Assembly: GCA_024516155.1 (NCBI GenBank)
Contig: JAJJXM010000006.1
Location: 310,001 to 374,000, forward strand
Length of the DNA: 64,000 bases
Direction of reading: 5' to 3'
DNA from: Pyronema omphalodes
Lineage: Eukaryota; Ascomycota; Pezizomycetes; Pezizales; Pyronemataceae
Part shown: positions 13,658-23,611 of the stretch, one piece after another
Numbering within the stretch: position 1 is the stretch's first letter
Layout of the letters: every line of letters starts with the position of its first letter
The notes under the pieces: generated by a model
The model's database searches: none
What the model was told of the DNA's origin: nothing
The model's input: only the letters and a program-made list of their open reading frames with translations
Made by a program: the position numbers and the translations under genes

Positions 13658-13705
13658 TGCTATGCACAAAAAGCCTCATCTCGACGATCCAGTAAGCTTT
13701 GAAAG

Positions 13706-14409
13706 CTAGCTAAGCTTCTGTAAAAAGCCCTGCTGGATTAATCTTTCAACATCACCGAGTTTAACAAAGAATTGGGAGTTCTTTGTGAGGTTTATGGCGC
13801 TGGATAGCAATGACGCGTTAGCTGCAGCTCCCACGTGGGAAGTGTAGGCGGAATACGAACCCATACTCCGTTTGTATCTCTCCTGCATCTTTCAGCACCC
13901 GCACGTCCACAAACAAATCTCGTGGCGGTTCAAGCGAGCCGGTGAGGTCAATGTCCGTCCACTTTCCTTTCGCCGCAGCTAGTAGATCCGAAAACCCTCG
14001 TAGATAATCTTCCTCCTCGGGACTAAGCGCATTTCCCTCTTCCCCCTTGTCTTCATCATCGGCACCGGTGCCATTCCATACGAGCTCTTCAATTCTCTGT
14101 ACCCGAACCCGATGATAGGCGAGAAGGCATCTCTTGTTCCGGCGCATACATAGATGGTGTACGAGGAGGGTGTAGGCAAGGGCGGGGTGTTCGGCCGGGT
14201 TGAAGGCTCCTTCGAAAGGTGCTAGGAGCTCGGACACGTCGCGGTCGAGGTCTCGGACTTCGCGCGTTATAGAGCGAACTAGGTCCGACTGGTATCCGGG
14301 AAGAGTTGGGAGGGATTGTGTGCGTTTTGCATTTTGAACCTGGCGTGTTAGAAAGAAGAGTAAAGAATGGTTGGCAGCTTACAAGCTTTTGCGCAAGGTC
14401 GCCGTACAT
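13706..14409 (-). CDS. PSF1: GINS complex subunit Psf1
   Basis: Subunit of the nuclear GINS tetramer (Sld5-Psf1-Psf2-Psf3), part of the CMG replicative helicase with Cdc45 and Mcm2-7. Three minus-strand exons: 14409-14383, 14339-13861 and 13799-13706, giving 199 aa, the usual Psf1 length. The first exon holds only nine codons (start MYGDLAQKL) and ends at a 43-nt intron with a GTAAGC donor and CAG acceptor. The second intron (13860-13800, donor GTTCGT, acceptor CAG) joins Glu-Tyr-Gly to Ala-Ile-Asn-Leu. Hallmarks are RNKRCLLAYHRVRVQRIEEL in the helical A domain and the conserved block containing DVRVLKDAGEI, followed in the C-terminal B domain by LTKNSQFFV and VERLIQQGFLQ. The phases work out exactly. 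An acidic low-complexity insert follows the RIEELVW segment. Confidence 0.95.
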
Positions 14410-15400
14410 CGCGTGGTGGTTGTCGAGGTGACGGAGGTTACCGTAGGGCTGAGAGTCGCTAGGGACGAGGTAAACACGGTTTCAGACTTGGGAACGTGGA
14501 ACTGGAATGAGGGGTGAGGGGTGAGGATGAACCGTGTTCTGGATACTTTATCATCGGTGGCTGACGCCTACCGAACCAAATTTACACTTTCTAAAAGCCG
14601 AGCTCAATATGCAGGCTTGAAACGTGATAATAAACGTTAATGTATCTGGCGGTCTAACTGTAAGAACGCCATCTTTACTATTTCAATATACATATCAAGG
14701 CTTAAACTTTGCTTCTATCTCGATTTTGTCTTTTCCCCTTACCAATTTGGATATTGCAATCATGGTGGCCATGCTAGAAATCCAAAGAAATTGTGATTGC
14801 TGATAGTAATCGCTTCAATTATGCGCTTCCGCAGATACGGAATTCTATCTCCAAGGAATGAATGATCAGCTGCTCTAAATCACTCATTTACCCACCTGGT
14901 AGACACTTGGAAGTTTAATGGCATGAATTTCGTAAATGCCTTCGACACCGCTTCGGATCCATAAGTTGAGTGGATGATACTTTATGAGTTTCATGACCCT
15001 GTCTATGAACACGTCAATCATTTAAAGTTCCACTAATGGCAGTTCAATCTTAAGGTCTTACTGTACTTCCTTCCTGTCTGAATTTTATCCAAATCAGTAT
15101 CCACGTAGCTAAGCGCATCCTACATAATGAGTTTCTAGAAGCTCAACAAAGCTCAGCCATAAAATGGAAATTTGCTTCTTGCACCTATGATAGTAGCATT
15201 TTAAATCGCAATTAATCATACATACATATCAGGAAGTTTTTTTAAATGTTCAATTTATCCTTTCAATCTTAAAAAGAGATTTGAAAGGATTTAAAATCTT
15301 TTGGCCCTGCGTGATATCTCATGATTCATGGCACCGCGGTGGTTAGTGGGGCACACGCTATGACGTACCCGCATCTCACGATCTCCACTCACCAAACACG
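14410..15400. other. Intergenic, between divergent psf1 and the ankyrin gene
   Basis: AT-rich non-coding stretch that should hold the promoters of psf1 (to the left) and the ankyrin-repeat gene (to the right). I see no open frame or repeat worth calling. Confidence 0.5.
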
Positions 15401-16268
15401 ATGAACACCCCACTCCTCCCCGAACGACCAGCGATCCACGAAGCTGCCGAGAAAGGCCATCGTAATACTCTCCTCATACCTTCATCACTCACACACTGAC
15501 ATTCCTAGTTGCCAGCGTCGAAAAACTCCTCGCCGAAAACCCCAAGCTCGCTAACAGCGTCGACGACGATGGCCGTCTTCCGCTCCACTGGGCTATAACC
15601 AACAACCATAAAGCCATCGTTGAACTACTGCATTCTACTAAGGGATTTGATCCCGATGCATCGGATACGCGCGGATGGACTCCGTTGATGATGGCTGCTA
15701 GCATCAAGGACGGTGAAGAGATCGTGAAGCTCTTATTAGCGTACGGTGCTATGGTGAATGCACAGAGTATGTGCTCCTATGAAGCTATATAAAGCTACTC
15801 GAAGCTAGAAGACTGGTCTCGCTAATATTTATTACTGTAGATGACTCGAAACAGACTGCCCTCCACTTTGCCGTCTCGAAGCAGAACACCGACGTTGTGA
15901 AGCTACTACTATCTCCGCCCCATAAAGCAAATACCCGTATTCGTGATATACGTCAACAGATGCCTATTCACCGTGCTGCTGCTATTGGTAGCAGCCCGCT
16001 TATTCGGATTCTACTGGATAATAACTCGCCGATTGATTCTACTGATGTATATGGACAGACTCCGCTACATCATGCTATTTCGGAGGGTCATGGTGATGCA
16101 GCTGTAGAGCTGTTGAAGAGAGGTGCGAAAACGGATTTGATGGATAAAGAGGGAAAACTGGCGATTGAGTTGGCTCCGGATAGGAAGGTTGGGTTATTTG
16201 TGTTGAATGCAGCGAGGGCTGAGAATATTACTGTCACGATGCCGGAGGGAGTGAAGATTGATTTGTAG
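15401..16268 (+). CDS. NAS6: Ankyrin-repeat protein, probable Nas6/gankyrin (26S proteasome assembly chaperone)
   Basis: Three exons: 15401-15461, 15509-15766 and 15841-16268. The introns are phase 1, with donors GTAATA and GTATGT and TAG acceptors. The product is 248 aa, near Nas6 (228) and gankyrin (226). The whole protein is a stack of about six ankyrin repeats with little else. Consensus pieces include IHEAAEKGH, LPLHWAITNNH, GWTPLMMAAS, QTALHFAVSKQN, MPIHRAAAIGS and QTPLHHAISEGHGDAAVELL. Nas6 binds the Rpt3 C-domain during assembly of the 19S base. Family knowledge supports that role for a stand-alone ankyrin stack of this size and for the repeat pattern with His/Trp near its start. The exact orthology is inferred; other small ankyrin proteins remain possible. 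The third exon was found by matching reading phase and ankyrin periodicity. Confidence 0.8.
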
Positions 16269-17154
16269 ATATACTTAGAATTAGCGTTCTGGGTTTAATG
16301 GAAGTTCTTAATCCATAATGACATGGAGTAAAAGTGGAAGCTGAACGAGTAAACTGTGTCTCGTTCGATACTTGGGCTGAACCACTGCTGGTTATTAGCA
16401 CCAAGGCTGTCTCGCTATACATAAATGAAACTGTGACTCTTTTGTTACCTCGACGTATACCAACCACCTCCCCATTGTTACCCTGCACTTTTTCTTCGTT
16501 ATCTCATTGCCATATCATAAATTTACTTTTCACTGTAACAAAAGCGTTATTTTATAGACATCCCAAGGGATTCCATCAGAAGCTCAAAACCAATATCAAA
16601 AACCGAACCCCCCATCCGTATAACTCCAAACCACCACAGTAAACATAATTCACCATAAACAACCTTACATTCCATTCTGCATCATCACCTCTCATTGTCT
16701 ATCCTCTTAACAACTACCAGGATGATACCATTAATCACATCCCAATTAAACCAAATCTCTAGCCACAATTCTCCGCTACTCTTTCCAACAGCGTTTATAG
16801 AAACAAATATTGATGCCAATACGAAATCCCTACTAGAAGAGGGGAGAGAAGGGGCTGTTCCTAAGTTCACAGACTCCAATAAAAAATACACCGCTAAAGT
16901 CCAATCGCGGTACTCCATCGCGGATATTATACTACTGTACTACGAAATTTCTACTCTATCACAGCGTCAGTCTATAACATAACACAATTTCTAAGGTTGA
17001 TTCATATCTGGTCTTCTCTAGAATCAAATACCTGCAGTAACAGTAGACAACAAGGCCATCAGGGATCTATTTCAGGCTTTTCGAAAAGGTTCCGGAAGCA
17101 AAGAAAATGAGAATCACTTTTGATAAAACTTTAAACACAGATATTTGCGGCGGT
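16269..17154. other. Intergenic, no supported gene
   Basis: Downstream flank of the ankyrin gene. Open frames of 95-102 codons at 16334-16642 and 16695-16982 are rich in Ser/Thr/Asn, have no domain signature, and look like chance frames in AT-rich DNA. Confidence 0.5.
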
Positions 17155-17593
17155 TGTGTAAGTAATACAGGGGCGCCTCATTAGATGACTTCACGGGGAC
17201 AGGTTTTTTTGGTTTTTTTTTTTGGTTTTTCGTAGCGTCCTGCACAGACCTCCCAACCGTATAGCCAGTTTACCGGGTAAAATCGTAAACCAGGTAAACT
17301 GAACTGACAACTCACAGTTAGTTGGTGCAGTTTTCGTATGCCGGATACGCAGTTGGTTCAGTTTTGAGGGTTCCATAGAACCAGGTAACTGCAATGCACT
17401 GATTGAACTGATTGAACTGACTCGGTAAACAGTTTACTGGTTGTCAGATACAAACCAGTTTAACCACCTCGTTGACTTCTGCGCAGAAGAATAAACAGCC
17501 AAACCCATGCATGAACGATCATAGATAGCCAAACCGGTGCAAATATTGTACCGAAACCTCGTTTGAACGCACCTCTGCTGGCCTGGATCCTCC

Positions 17594-17600
17594 TATATAT
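17594..17600 (+). promoter_or_regulatory. TATA-like box of the hAT-encoded ORF
   Basis: TATATAT lies 77 bp upstream of the chosen ATG. It is followed by a pyrimidine-rich leader and a CACCTACAATG start context of ordinary fungal type, suggesting that the element keeps its own promoter. Confidence 0.4.
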
Positions 17601-17676
17601 CTCGCCTAGACTTTTTTCTCTTGACCTACAGAACTCAACCATACCTTACACTGCCATTTCTCTCCAACCACCTACA

Positions 17677-18174
17677 ATGAGTTCCGTTACCAGCGGCCTC
17701 TCCTCTATCCCACCTGGCTTCAATACCCCGCTAGAACCCCAACAAGGCTCTGAAGATACGGCAACAGGTAGCCCCACGCAGCCGGACGAGTATGTTGATT
17801 ACTGTGCGCTGAGACTGGAGGCAGCACTTGAGGATGGTCCTTCTGCCATTGAGTGGTGGTATGAGCCCCGGCAGCGGGCCAGGTTCCCCAAACTTTGCAA
17901 AACGGCTGTTGAAGTACTGCAGTCTATTCCCGCAATGAGCGCCGAGCCCGAGCAGCTGTTTTTCGAATGCAACAAAATCATTATATCGGACCTCCATTCG
18001 ATGCAGGCAGACACTCTGGAGGGCATTGAGGGGATCAAGATCTTCAATCGTAGGCGTCAGTTGTTATTTCTGGGGACCAAATTAGGACCGAATTTTGTTA
18101 TTTATGCACTGAATAATATTTATTGCCCCTTCATAAACCAGTTCCTCTGGGCAAACCAGTTTTGGCAGTTTTAA
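17677..18174 (+). CDS. Truncated hAT transposase: C-terminal dimerisation domain only
   Basis: 165-aa open frame inside hAT copy 1. Residues about 1-40 are a Ser/Pro/Gly-rich N-terminus. From about residue 58 the protein follows the hAT C-terminal dimerisation signature: A-I-E-W-W, then RFPKLCKTAVEVLQSIPAMSAE, an E-x-L-F-F segment and D-x-L-x-G-I-x-x-I-K. The zinc-finger BED domain and the RNase H-like catalytic core (DDE) are absent. It therefore cannot catalyse transposition but could in principle pair with full transposases. The last 30 residues read into the terminal region of the element. An in-frame ATG at 17563 would lengthen it, but that region looks like promoter. The intact frame in an internally deleted element may be chance or selection. 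Confidence 0.65.
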   Translation: MSSVTSGLSSIPPGFNTPLEPQQGSEDTATGSPTQPDEYVDYCALRLEAALEDGPSAIEWWYEPRQRARFPKLCKTAVEVLQSIPAMSAEPEQLFFECNKIIISDLHSMQADTLEGIEGIKIFNRRRQLLFLGTKLGPNFVIYALNNIYCPFINQFLWANQFWQF

Positions 18175-18400
18175 ACAGTTCACCTGGTTTGCCAAGCCTT
18201 GCATTCAGTTAACTGGTTTTCGCAGTTTAACCAGTTTATATTACTGACAGTAAACTGAACTGGGTCGCCGTACAGTTCTCATATTCCAACAGTCCGTACA
18301 GTCCGTTTTGGCCGTCATTTTAAACTGGTTTGTACGACTGGGAGGTCTGGTCCTGCATAGGCCTTTCAAGCCTTGGCGAGTGTATGATTAAGATCAAATC

Positions 18401-19213
18401 AAAGCAAATGAGTTTTGTAAGTAACATTAAACAACAAGCTGATAAACTAATATTATAACTACCTTTTTTTTGTTGACAATGATACCGAAAACAATAAATA
18501 TGGGCACTATAAGATGAGAATGCATGCTAGAATCTCGATTACGTTGTATTAAAATCCACAAGATCGACAAAATTTGGAAAGCATCAGTATCAGTAGCGGC
18601 AGCCGAAGTTCGAATTATATTTCACAACATTTGATTCAGATATCTGTATTCCAATATCCCAACATCCCACCATCCCAACATCCCACCATCCCAACATTCT
18701 ATACACAACACTTCGCATCACCGCAAATTACAATCCCCATCAAAATCATAAACATTTTACATTTTACATTTTAATCATACACCGATCGAGGTCTCGAAGG
18801 CCTATACGGGAAAGTAAAAACAACCACCTCGAGGCTGGAGCCTCCTGATGAGGCACCCTATTATAATCATAACTACAACCCAAGGCATCAATCCATCCAT
18901 TCATTCATCCATGCGAGTGATAGCATATGATAAATCACTCATCATATCTCATCTCATCACATCACATCACATCACATCATATCAGATCATATTCCCCCCT
19001 CCCCTCCATTCTCCTTTCCTTGCCCTTTCCTTCCCCTTTCATATTCCTTATCCAACCATACAGCCATATCTTCCTCCTTCCTCCTGCACCCACCCTATCC
19101 ACCCCATCCTCTCCTAGTTCTCTCGGATCTCCAGGCTCTCCAGGCTCTCCCAGAGTATCAATAACCCATAACCCAACCAACGCAGACAGGAGAAGACGAG
19201 AAGCCATAAGACA
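18401..19213. other. Intergenic with short repeats
   Basis: Contains CCAACATCCCACCAT tandem units at about 18655-18698, CATCA repeats at about 18955-18982, and duplicated TCTCCAGGC units at about 19128-19150. No gene is supported. Confidence 0.55.
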
Positions 19214-20000
19214 CAGACCTCCCAACCGTACAGCCAACTTACCGGATAAAACCGTAAACTAGGCAAACTCAACTAACAATTCACAGTTAGTTGATGCAGT
19301 TTTAGTATCCTGGATACATAGTTTTGAGGGGTTCATAAAATCAGGTAACTGCAGTGCACTGATTAAACGGACTCGGTAAATACTAAATACAAACCACTTT
19401 AACCGCATCGGGAACTAGTACATGCAGGAATAAATAATGTATTCAAACCCGTTTGAAGTTTTAACTTTTGAACACACTGGTGACCGAGCCTATCAGTATC
19501 TCGACCCTCATTAAACCACCAGTTTCTGGTAACCAGGTTTCCCAACGTTTACAAAATGGCGGTGAACATGCTTTCAGTTCCCGCGATGACTGCCGAGTCT
19601 CAGCTGCTGTTTTACGAATGCAAGCGGATGATTATATCGGACCGCCATTTAATGCAGGCAGATACTCTGGAGGCCATTATGGGGCTCAAGAGCTGCAATC
19701 ATGGGCGTCAGTTATGATTTCTGGGGACACAATTAGTATAGAGTTTTGTTATTTATGCACTGAATAATATTTATTTCCCCCTCATAAACCAGTTCCTCTG
19801 GACAAAGTAGTTTTCACTGTTTTAAACAGTTCACCTGGTTTGCCAAGCCTTTCATTCAGTTAACCAGTTTTCGCAGTTTAACCAGTTTATACTACTGACA
19901 GTAAACTGAACTGGGTCGCCGTACAGTTCTCATATTCCAACAGTCCGTACAGTCCGTTGTGGTCGTTATTTTAAACTGGTTTGTACGACTGGGAGGTCTG
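19214..20000 (+). mobile_element. Decayed hAT element (copy 2)
   Basis: 787-bp relative of copy 1 with the same ends, CAGACCTCCCA and TGGGAGGTCTG, and strong similarity across both terminal regions. The flanking octamers (ATAAGACA and ATCATAGG) agree at only four positions, so the target duplication has decayed or the copy was rearranged. The interior keeps a remnant of the dimerisation-domain reading frame (about 19555-19716, beginning at an ATG and ending at an early stop). The promoter-proximal part is deleted. Confidence 0.85.
19555..19716 (+). pseudogene. hAT dimerisation-domain remnant in copy 2
   Basis: 53-codon remnant homologous to the copy 1 ORF. The IISDRHLMQADTLEAI segment parallels IISDLHSMQADTLEGI in copy 1. 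It ends at a stop right after the Arg-Gln position where copy 1 continues. The conserved Trp-Trp region upstream is missing. Confidence 0.65.
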
Positions 20001-23000
20001 ATCATAGGTTGGATTTATAGTGGTCAGAGGTCTATGGTTTGTTTCCCCTTTGTGATGGGGTTATTGAGACGGCTAGTTATTGCTGCGTGTATGGTATTTT
20101 TCTGGTTGATATCGCTGTTTTTAAGTTGAAAGGATAATTCGCGATTACGATGTGACTGGATTGGATTTTTTTCCGCGGGTGTAGTGAAATAAAAATTTTG
20201 TTGTTCAAGTTTGCAAGTTTGTTTCCTGTAGATAGGATGAACTCGTTGTTGGATTTGGGGGTATTCAAAATGGGCAACTTTGTTATTATTGAATTCTGGA
20301 GTTGATAAGAAGTGAAAGCCAATGTATTTTCGGTATCCATCTTTGGAGGAGGTGACATTCTGTGGCTTTCCTGAGCTGCTTTGAGTGTATCGTTATGAGG
20401 TGTCTTTGTTGGTAAGGTTTGTGCTTCTGAGAGCATCTGAGAAGCGGATATATGAGTGTCTTCGAAGGCTGCGTGTGAATGAGATTAGTCGATTGGATTT
20501 GGCCAAAATGTGGCATTGAGGGTTGATTATTGATAATTGTAGCCTTGAGAAGGGCATTGGGAAAGATGGTAGAAGGTATTGAGGTTCATACCCCGTAACC
20601 CGTAGTTGTGGGATATCGTGAAGTTTTCAGACGGCATGATCGTGGAAGTTGTTAGGGTACCATCAGGCGCCACCAGTCATCATCGTGGTGTAATATCATC
20701 CTCCATCATTCGTGAGTCGTTGTGGTATCGAATTTCTAAAGGTGGAGCAACTCTTACCACTCCGTCTTCCATCTTACTATATACCCCCCCCCCCCCCCCC
20801 CCTTCTTTTTGTCCCGCAACCAAACAATCATTCCTTAGAATCTATTCTCCACTCCCATCCTAATCTGTGATACCAGAACAAAAACCATGTAATGCTGTAA
20901 GTCTGAAGTCATACCCTATTCCATACGGCACGGAGACCATTCCGCGGCCAAGACACGGCTTCGACAGGGCTATGATTTAAGCTTCTAAGTTTCGCGTCGA
21001 TCTGGAAATTTGTGATCGCTGACTGAACTTCCACAGGGCTTAGGGTGAGATACGTACGGTGCGAACCTGCAGCAATCAATCTCGCTGAGGAGTCCGGATC
21101 ATGTGATGCAGGGTTAGGTGATAGAAGGCTCGTGCGGACTGGTGCGGTAGCGGCGGCCGCGTGAGGCGGCAACAATGGAGTCAAGGCGGCGCATGGGGCA
21201 AGCCCGGCAAGGTAAAGACGAGGCGAAGGCAGACGATCGAACGATGAGCCAATAGTACGGTCCTTGGCAGTCCGAAATTTGGATGAAGAAAATTGAGTCC
21301 CTTGGTAGCCAGAGCGCATTCAATCCTCTCCTTGTCGACGCCGAAGAAATTTTTAAAATTTGCTAACGGTGAAGCCACTGTAAAGAAACAAAGTTTGCAA
21401 ATCCCCCCCCCCCCCCCCCCTTACGTACGTCGGTAATTAACGGACATTTTTAGTATCCGAGAGTTTCGAGGTTTCCGAACGACAAGCTCTCGGCCAGTAA
21501 AGGACTTTATCGGTACCACGCTACAAGGCCATGACACCATCATTCAACTTTAGAGGCGTCCAGACCTCGAACGCCGAAACCAAATCTCGAGCCTGATTAA
21601 TAAAGACCGCGTGACATGGCATGAGCGACAGACTAAACTCGCCGAAAAGCTCGCCGAAAGCGGCTTTCAATATCGGCTGACGGGACCTGCAGCGGCCGGA
21701 ATTGAGTCGCATATGTATCCATTTACAACGCATCACAGTTTCAATCAATTTTCCTTACACCTCATCCGCCGCAGGTCCTGTTATCACTCCACAAGGCATG
21801 ATCTACACAATGGAATGTACGCGTATAAATGATGCAGGAGGTACGTAAGAGAAATCTTCAGATCGAGATTACATATATCCCGAGCTCTATGAAGTAGTGG
21901 GGTGTCGAGATACAAAGATACGACATGTACGATATGATACCGGTAGTACACCACCTGGTTAGGGAGGGGATGTTGAAAGATACGGCGTAACCGATACAAG
22001 ATACCGAGAAACATAATAACACTCATTAATGGCCTTGGCTAGATAGATACGCTGATACCGTATGTTTTGTTGATGTTTGCGGTATAATCAATCCGTGATG
22101 ACATTATATCTCCAGCAATTAATGTTTGATAGTAAGCTCGTACAAGCAGCGTATCATAAAGCTTTCCCATCGCCTACTGGAACCCACTGGAAGAACGGCA
22201 AGTAAGCTGTACAGTTACGTCTGATTTCTCCACCCAACCACCCCTCAATACGCCATTATGGCGGCAGCTGCTGTCAACGCAACATTGTCGCGCCGCTGGT
22301 TCCAGATCATGCATAAACCTTTTTGCGGAGTTAGCTGTCCTTACGATCAGCCCTGACACGTCTTATCGACGACGATGAAGTTACATATCGTCATGTATTT
22401 TCACCTTCATGCACCTCAGAATAATGCACCTCTCTCACACTCAAGGTACTTTATCCCACCACTTCAGCCAACTGTAGCACCGCATTAAGGCTTGGGGACT
22501 CGTAGGCTTGCAATTAATTTGGCAACCCTTCAGCCAGTCTTTACTCCTTATTGGTTCTCTTCGCTTAGGACAGGGGGAAGCGAGCCGCTGCAACAACACG
22601 TGATGGAGGTGATGGATGGATGGCATCAACGGCTTTTATGCCAACCATCCCATATGTACCATTACCCACCGTTGATAACACAAGGGTAGGAAACATAATT
22701 GGGCGCACGTCGTTGTCACACAAATATCAAGGGAGGGGGGGTCGCGTGGTTGATAGACGAAGGTTTCGCAACAGAGTCACACGATTCGAGATGGATTTTT
22801 TATTGGACGCCTACGTATATGTGTACGGGAGTAAGCATTCGGGGAGATGTTCGCGACGACCAAAGATATGGAGGATCGTCTATCGTCGGGGTGTAGCAGT
22901 GCGAAAAGAAAAGAAAATGACCCCCCGGGTCATATTTCAATATGGGAAGGGAAACGGTGGCTCAATTGATTGGTATTAGGTACATAAGCCAGGTAAAAAC

Positions 23001-23595
23001 GAGCACTTTAGGTCCGGCGAATATAGGCACCATAATGTTCACCTCCCTTATGGTTCGGAAGTCCTCTTCGCTTGAACCCACCCACCATATACCATCCCTC
23101 CCTACCTTAATTGACAGCCAGCCAGCCAGTTGCCAGCTAGACAAGACCGACAGGCTTCCCTCGTCTTGTCTCGGCTTCATGTCCCTCGATTCGCTTGATT
23201 ACTTCCGATTTCTCTTTCCAATTTCGAAAGAAAAATTAAGAAAAAAAAAACATCCCTCTTTGATGGTGAATGTAACTCCCCACCGCGTGACAACGTGCTC
23301 AACCGGTACGTCCTTTTCATCCTCCCATGTAACTCCAAAGACTAACCTCATCTTTTAGTTTCTAGCCCCCCCCCCCCCCCCCCTAACCATCGCCGCATCC
23401 AATTAGGCCTCTAGACCAATCACCAGTCACCAGAAAATCGTGTTAGAGATGGCGATCATCCCCTACTAAGGCGTCACGCTAGAAGGAAGCTTAGTTGACG
23501 ATGCCGATCGCTAGTACTGGTATAACATAGGTAGGACACTATACGTCGACGTCGACGTCGGGACCCTCTCTGTTTTAAAAGCGAGGTAAAGTTAA

Positions 23596-23611
23596 CCCCC
23601 CCCCCCCCCCC
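23596..23611. repeat. Poly-C homopolymer, 16 nt
   Basis: Uninterrupted C run preceded by GTTAA. It is one of five such runs between 20.7 and 28.3 kb. Confidence 0.9.

Larger units (their letters stand above)
17245..18349 (+). mobile_element. hAT-family DNA transposon, internally deleted (copy 1)
   Basis: A 1,105-bp element with exact 11-bp terminal inverted repeats, CAGACCTCCCA and TGGGAGGTCTG. It is flanked on both sides by the perfect 8-bp target duplication GTCCTGCA (17237-17244 and 18350-18357). Eight-bp duplications are the hAT signature. Subterminal regions carry many copies of short CCAGTTTA/AACTGGTT motifs in both orientations, the kind of clustered site hAT transposases bind. The interior encodes only a hAT dimerisation-domain protein, so the copy is non-autonomous. 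The perfect duplication and intact ends argue for a fairly recent insertion. Confidence 0.92.
17155..18400 (+). mobile_element. Fossil LINE 3' tail, split by hAT copy 1
   Basis: The two flanks of the hAT element (17155-17244 and 18350-18400) together resemble the 3' untranslated end of the full LINE at 50490-50605. Shared blocks are GGGGCGCCTCA(T/C)TAG, TCCTGCATAGGCCTTTCA and AGTGTATGAT, followed in both by an A-rich CAAA-type tail. It is therefore read as a 5'-truncated LINE insertion, which then served as the target of the hAT element. Divergence from the full copy is substantial, so it is an older insertion or a related subfamily. Confidence 0.7.

Noticed and set aside
13222..13695. 157-aa frame overlapping the signal-peptide gene
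   Set aside because: Different frame from the topologically sensible 129-aa product; no signal peptide or domain.
17563..17676. Longer N-terminus for the hAT-encoded protein
   Set aside because: The extra 38 codons cover a TATA box and pyrimidine-rich leader; the ATG at 17677 has the better context.
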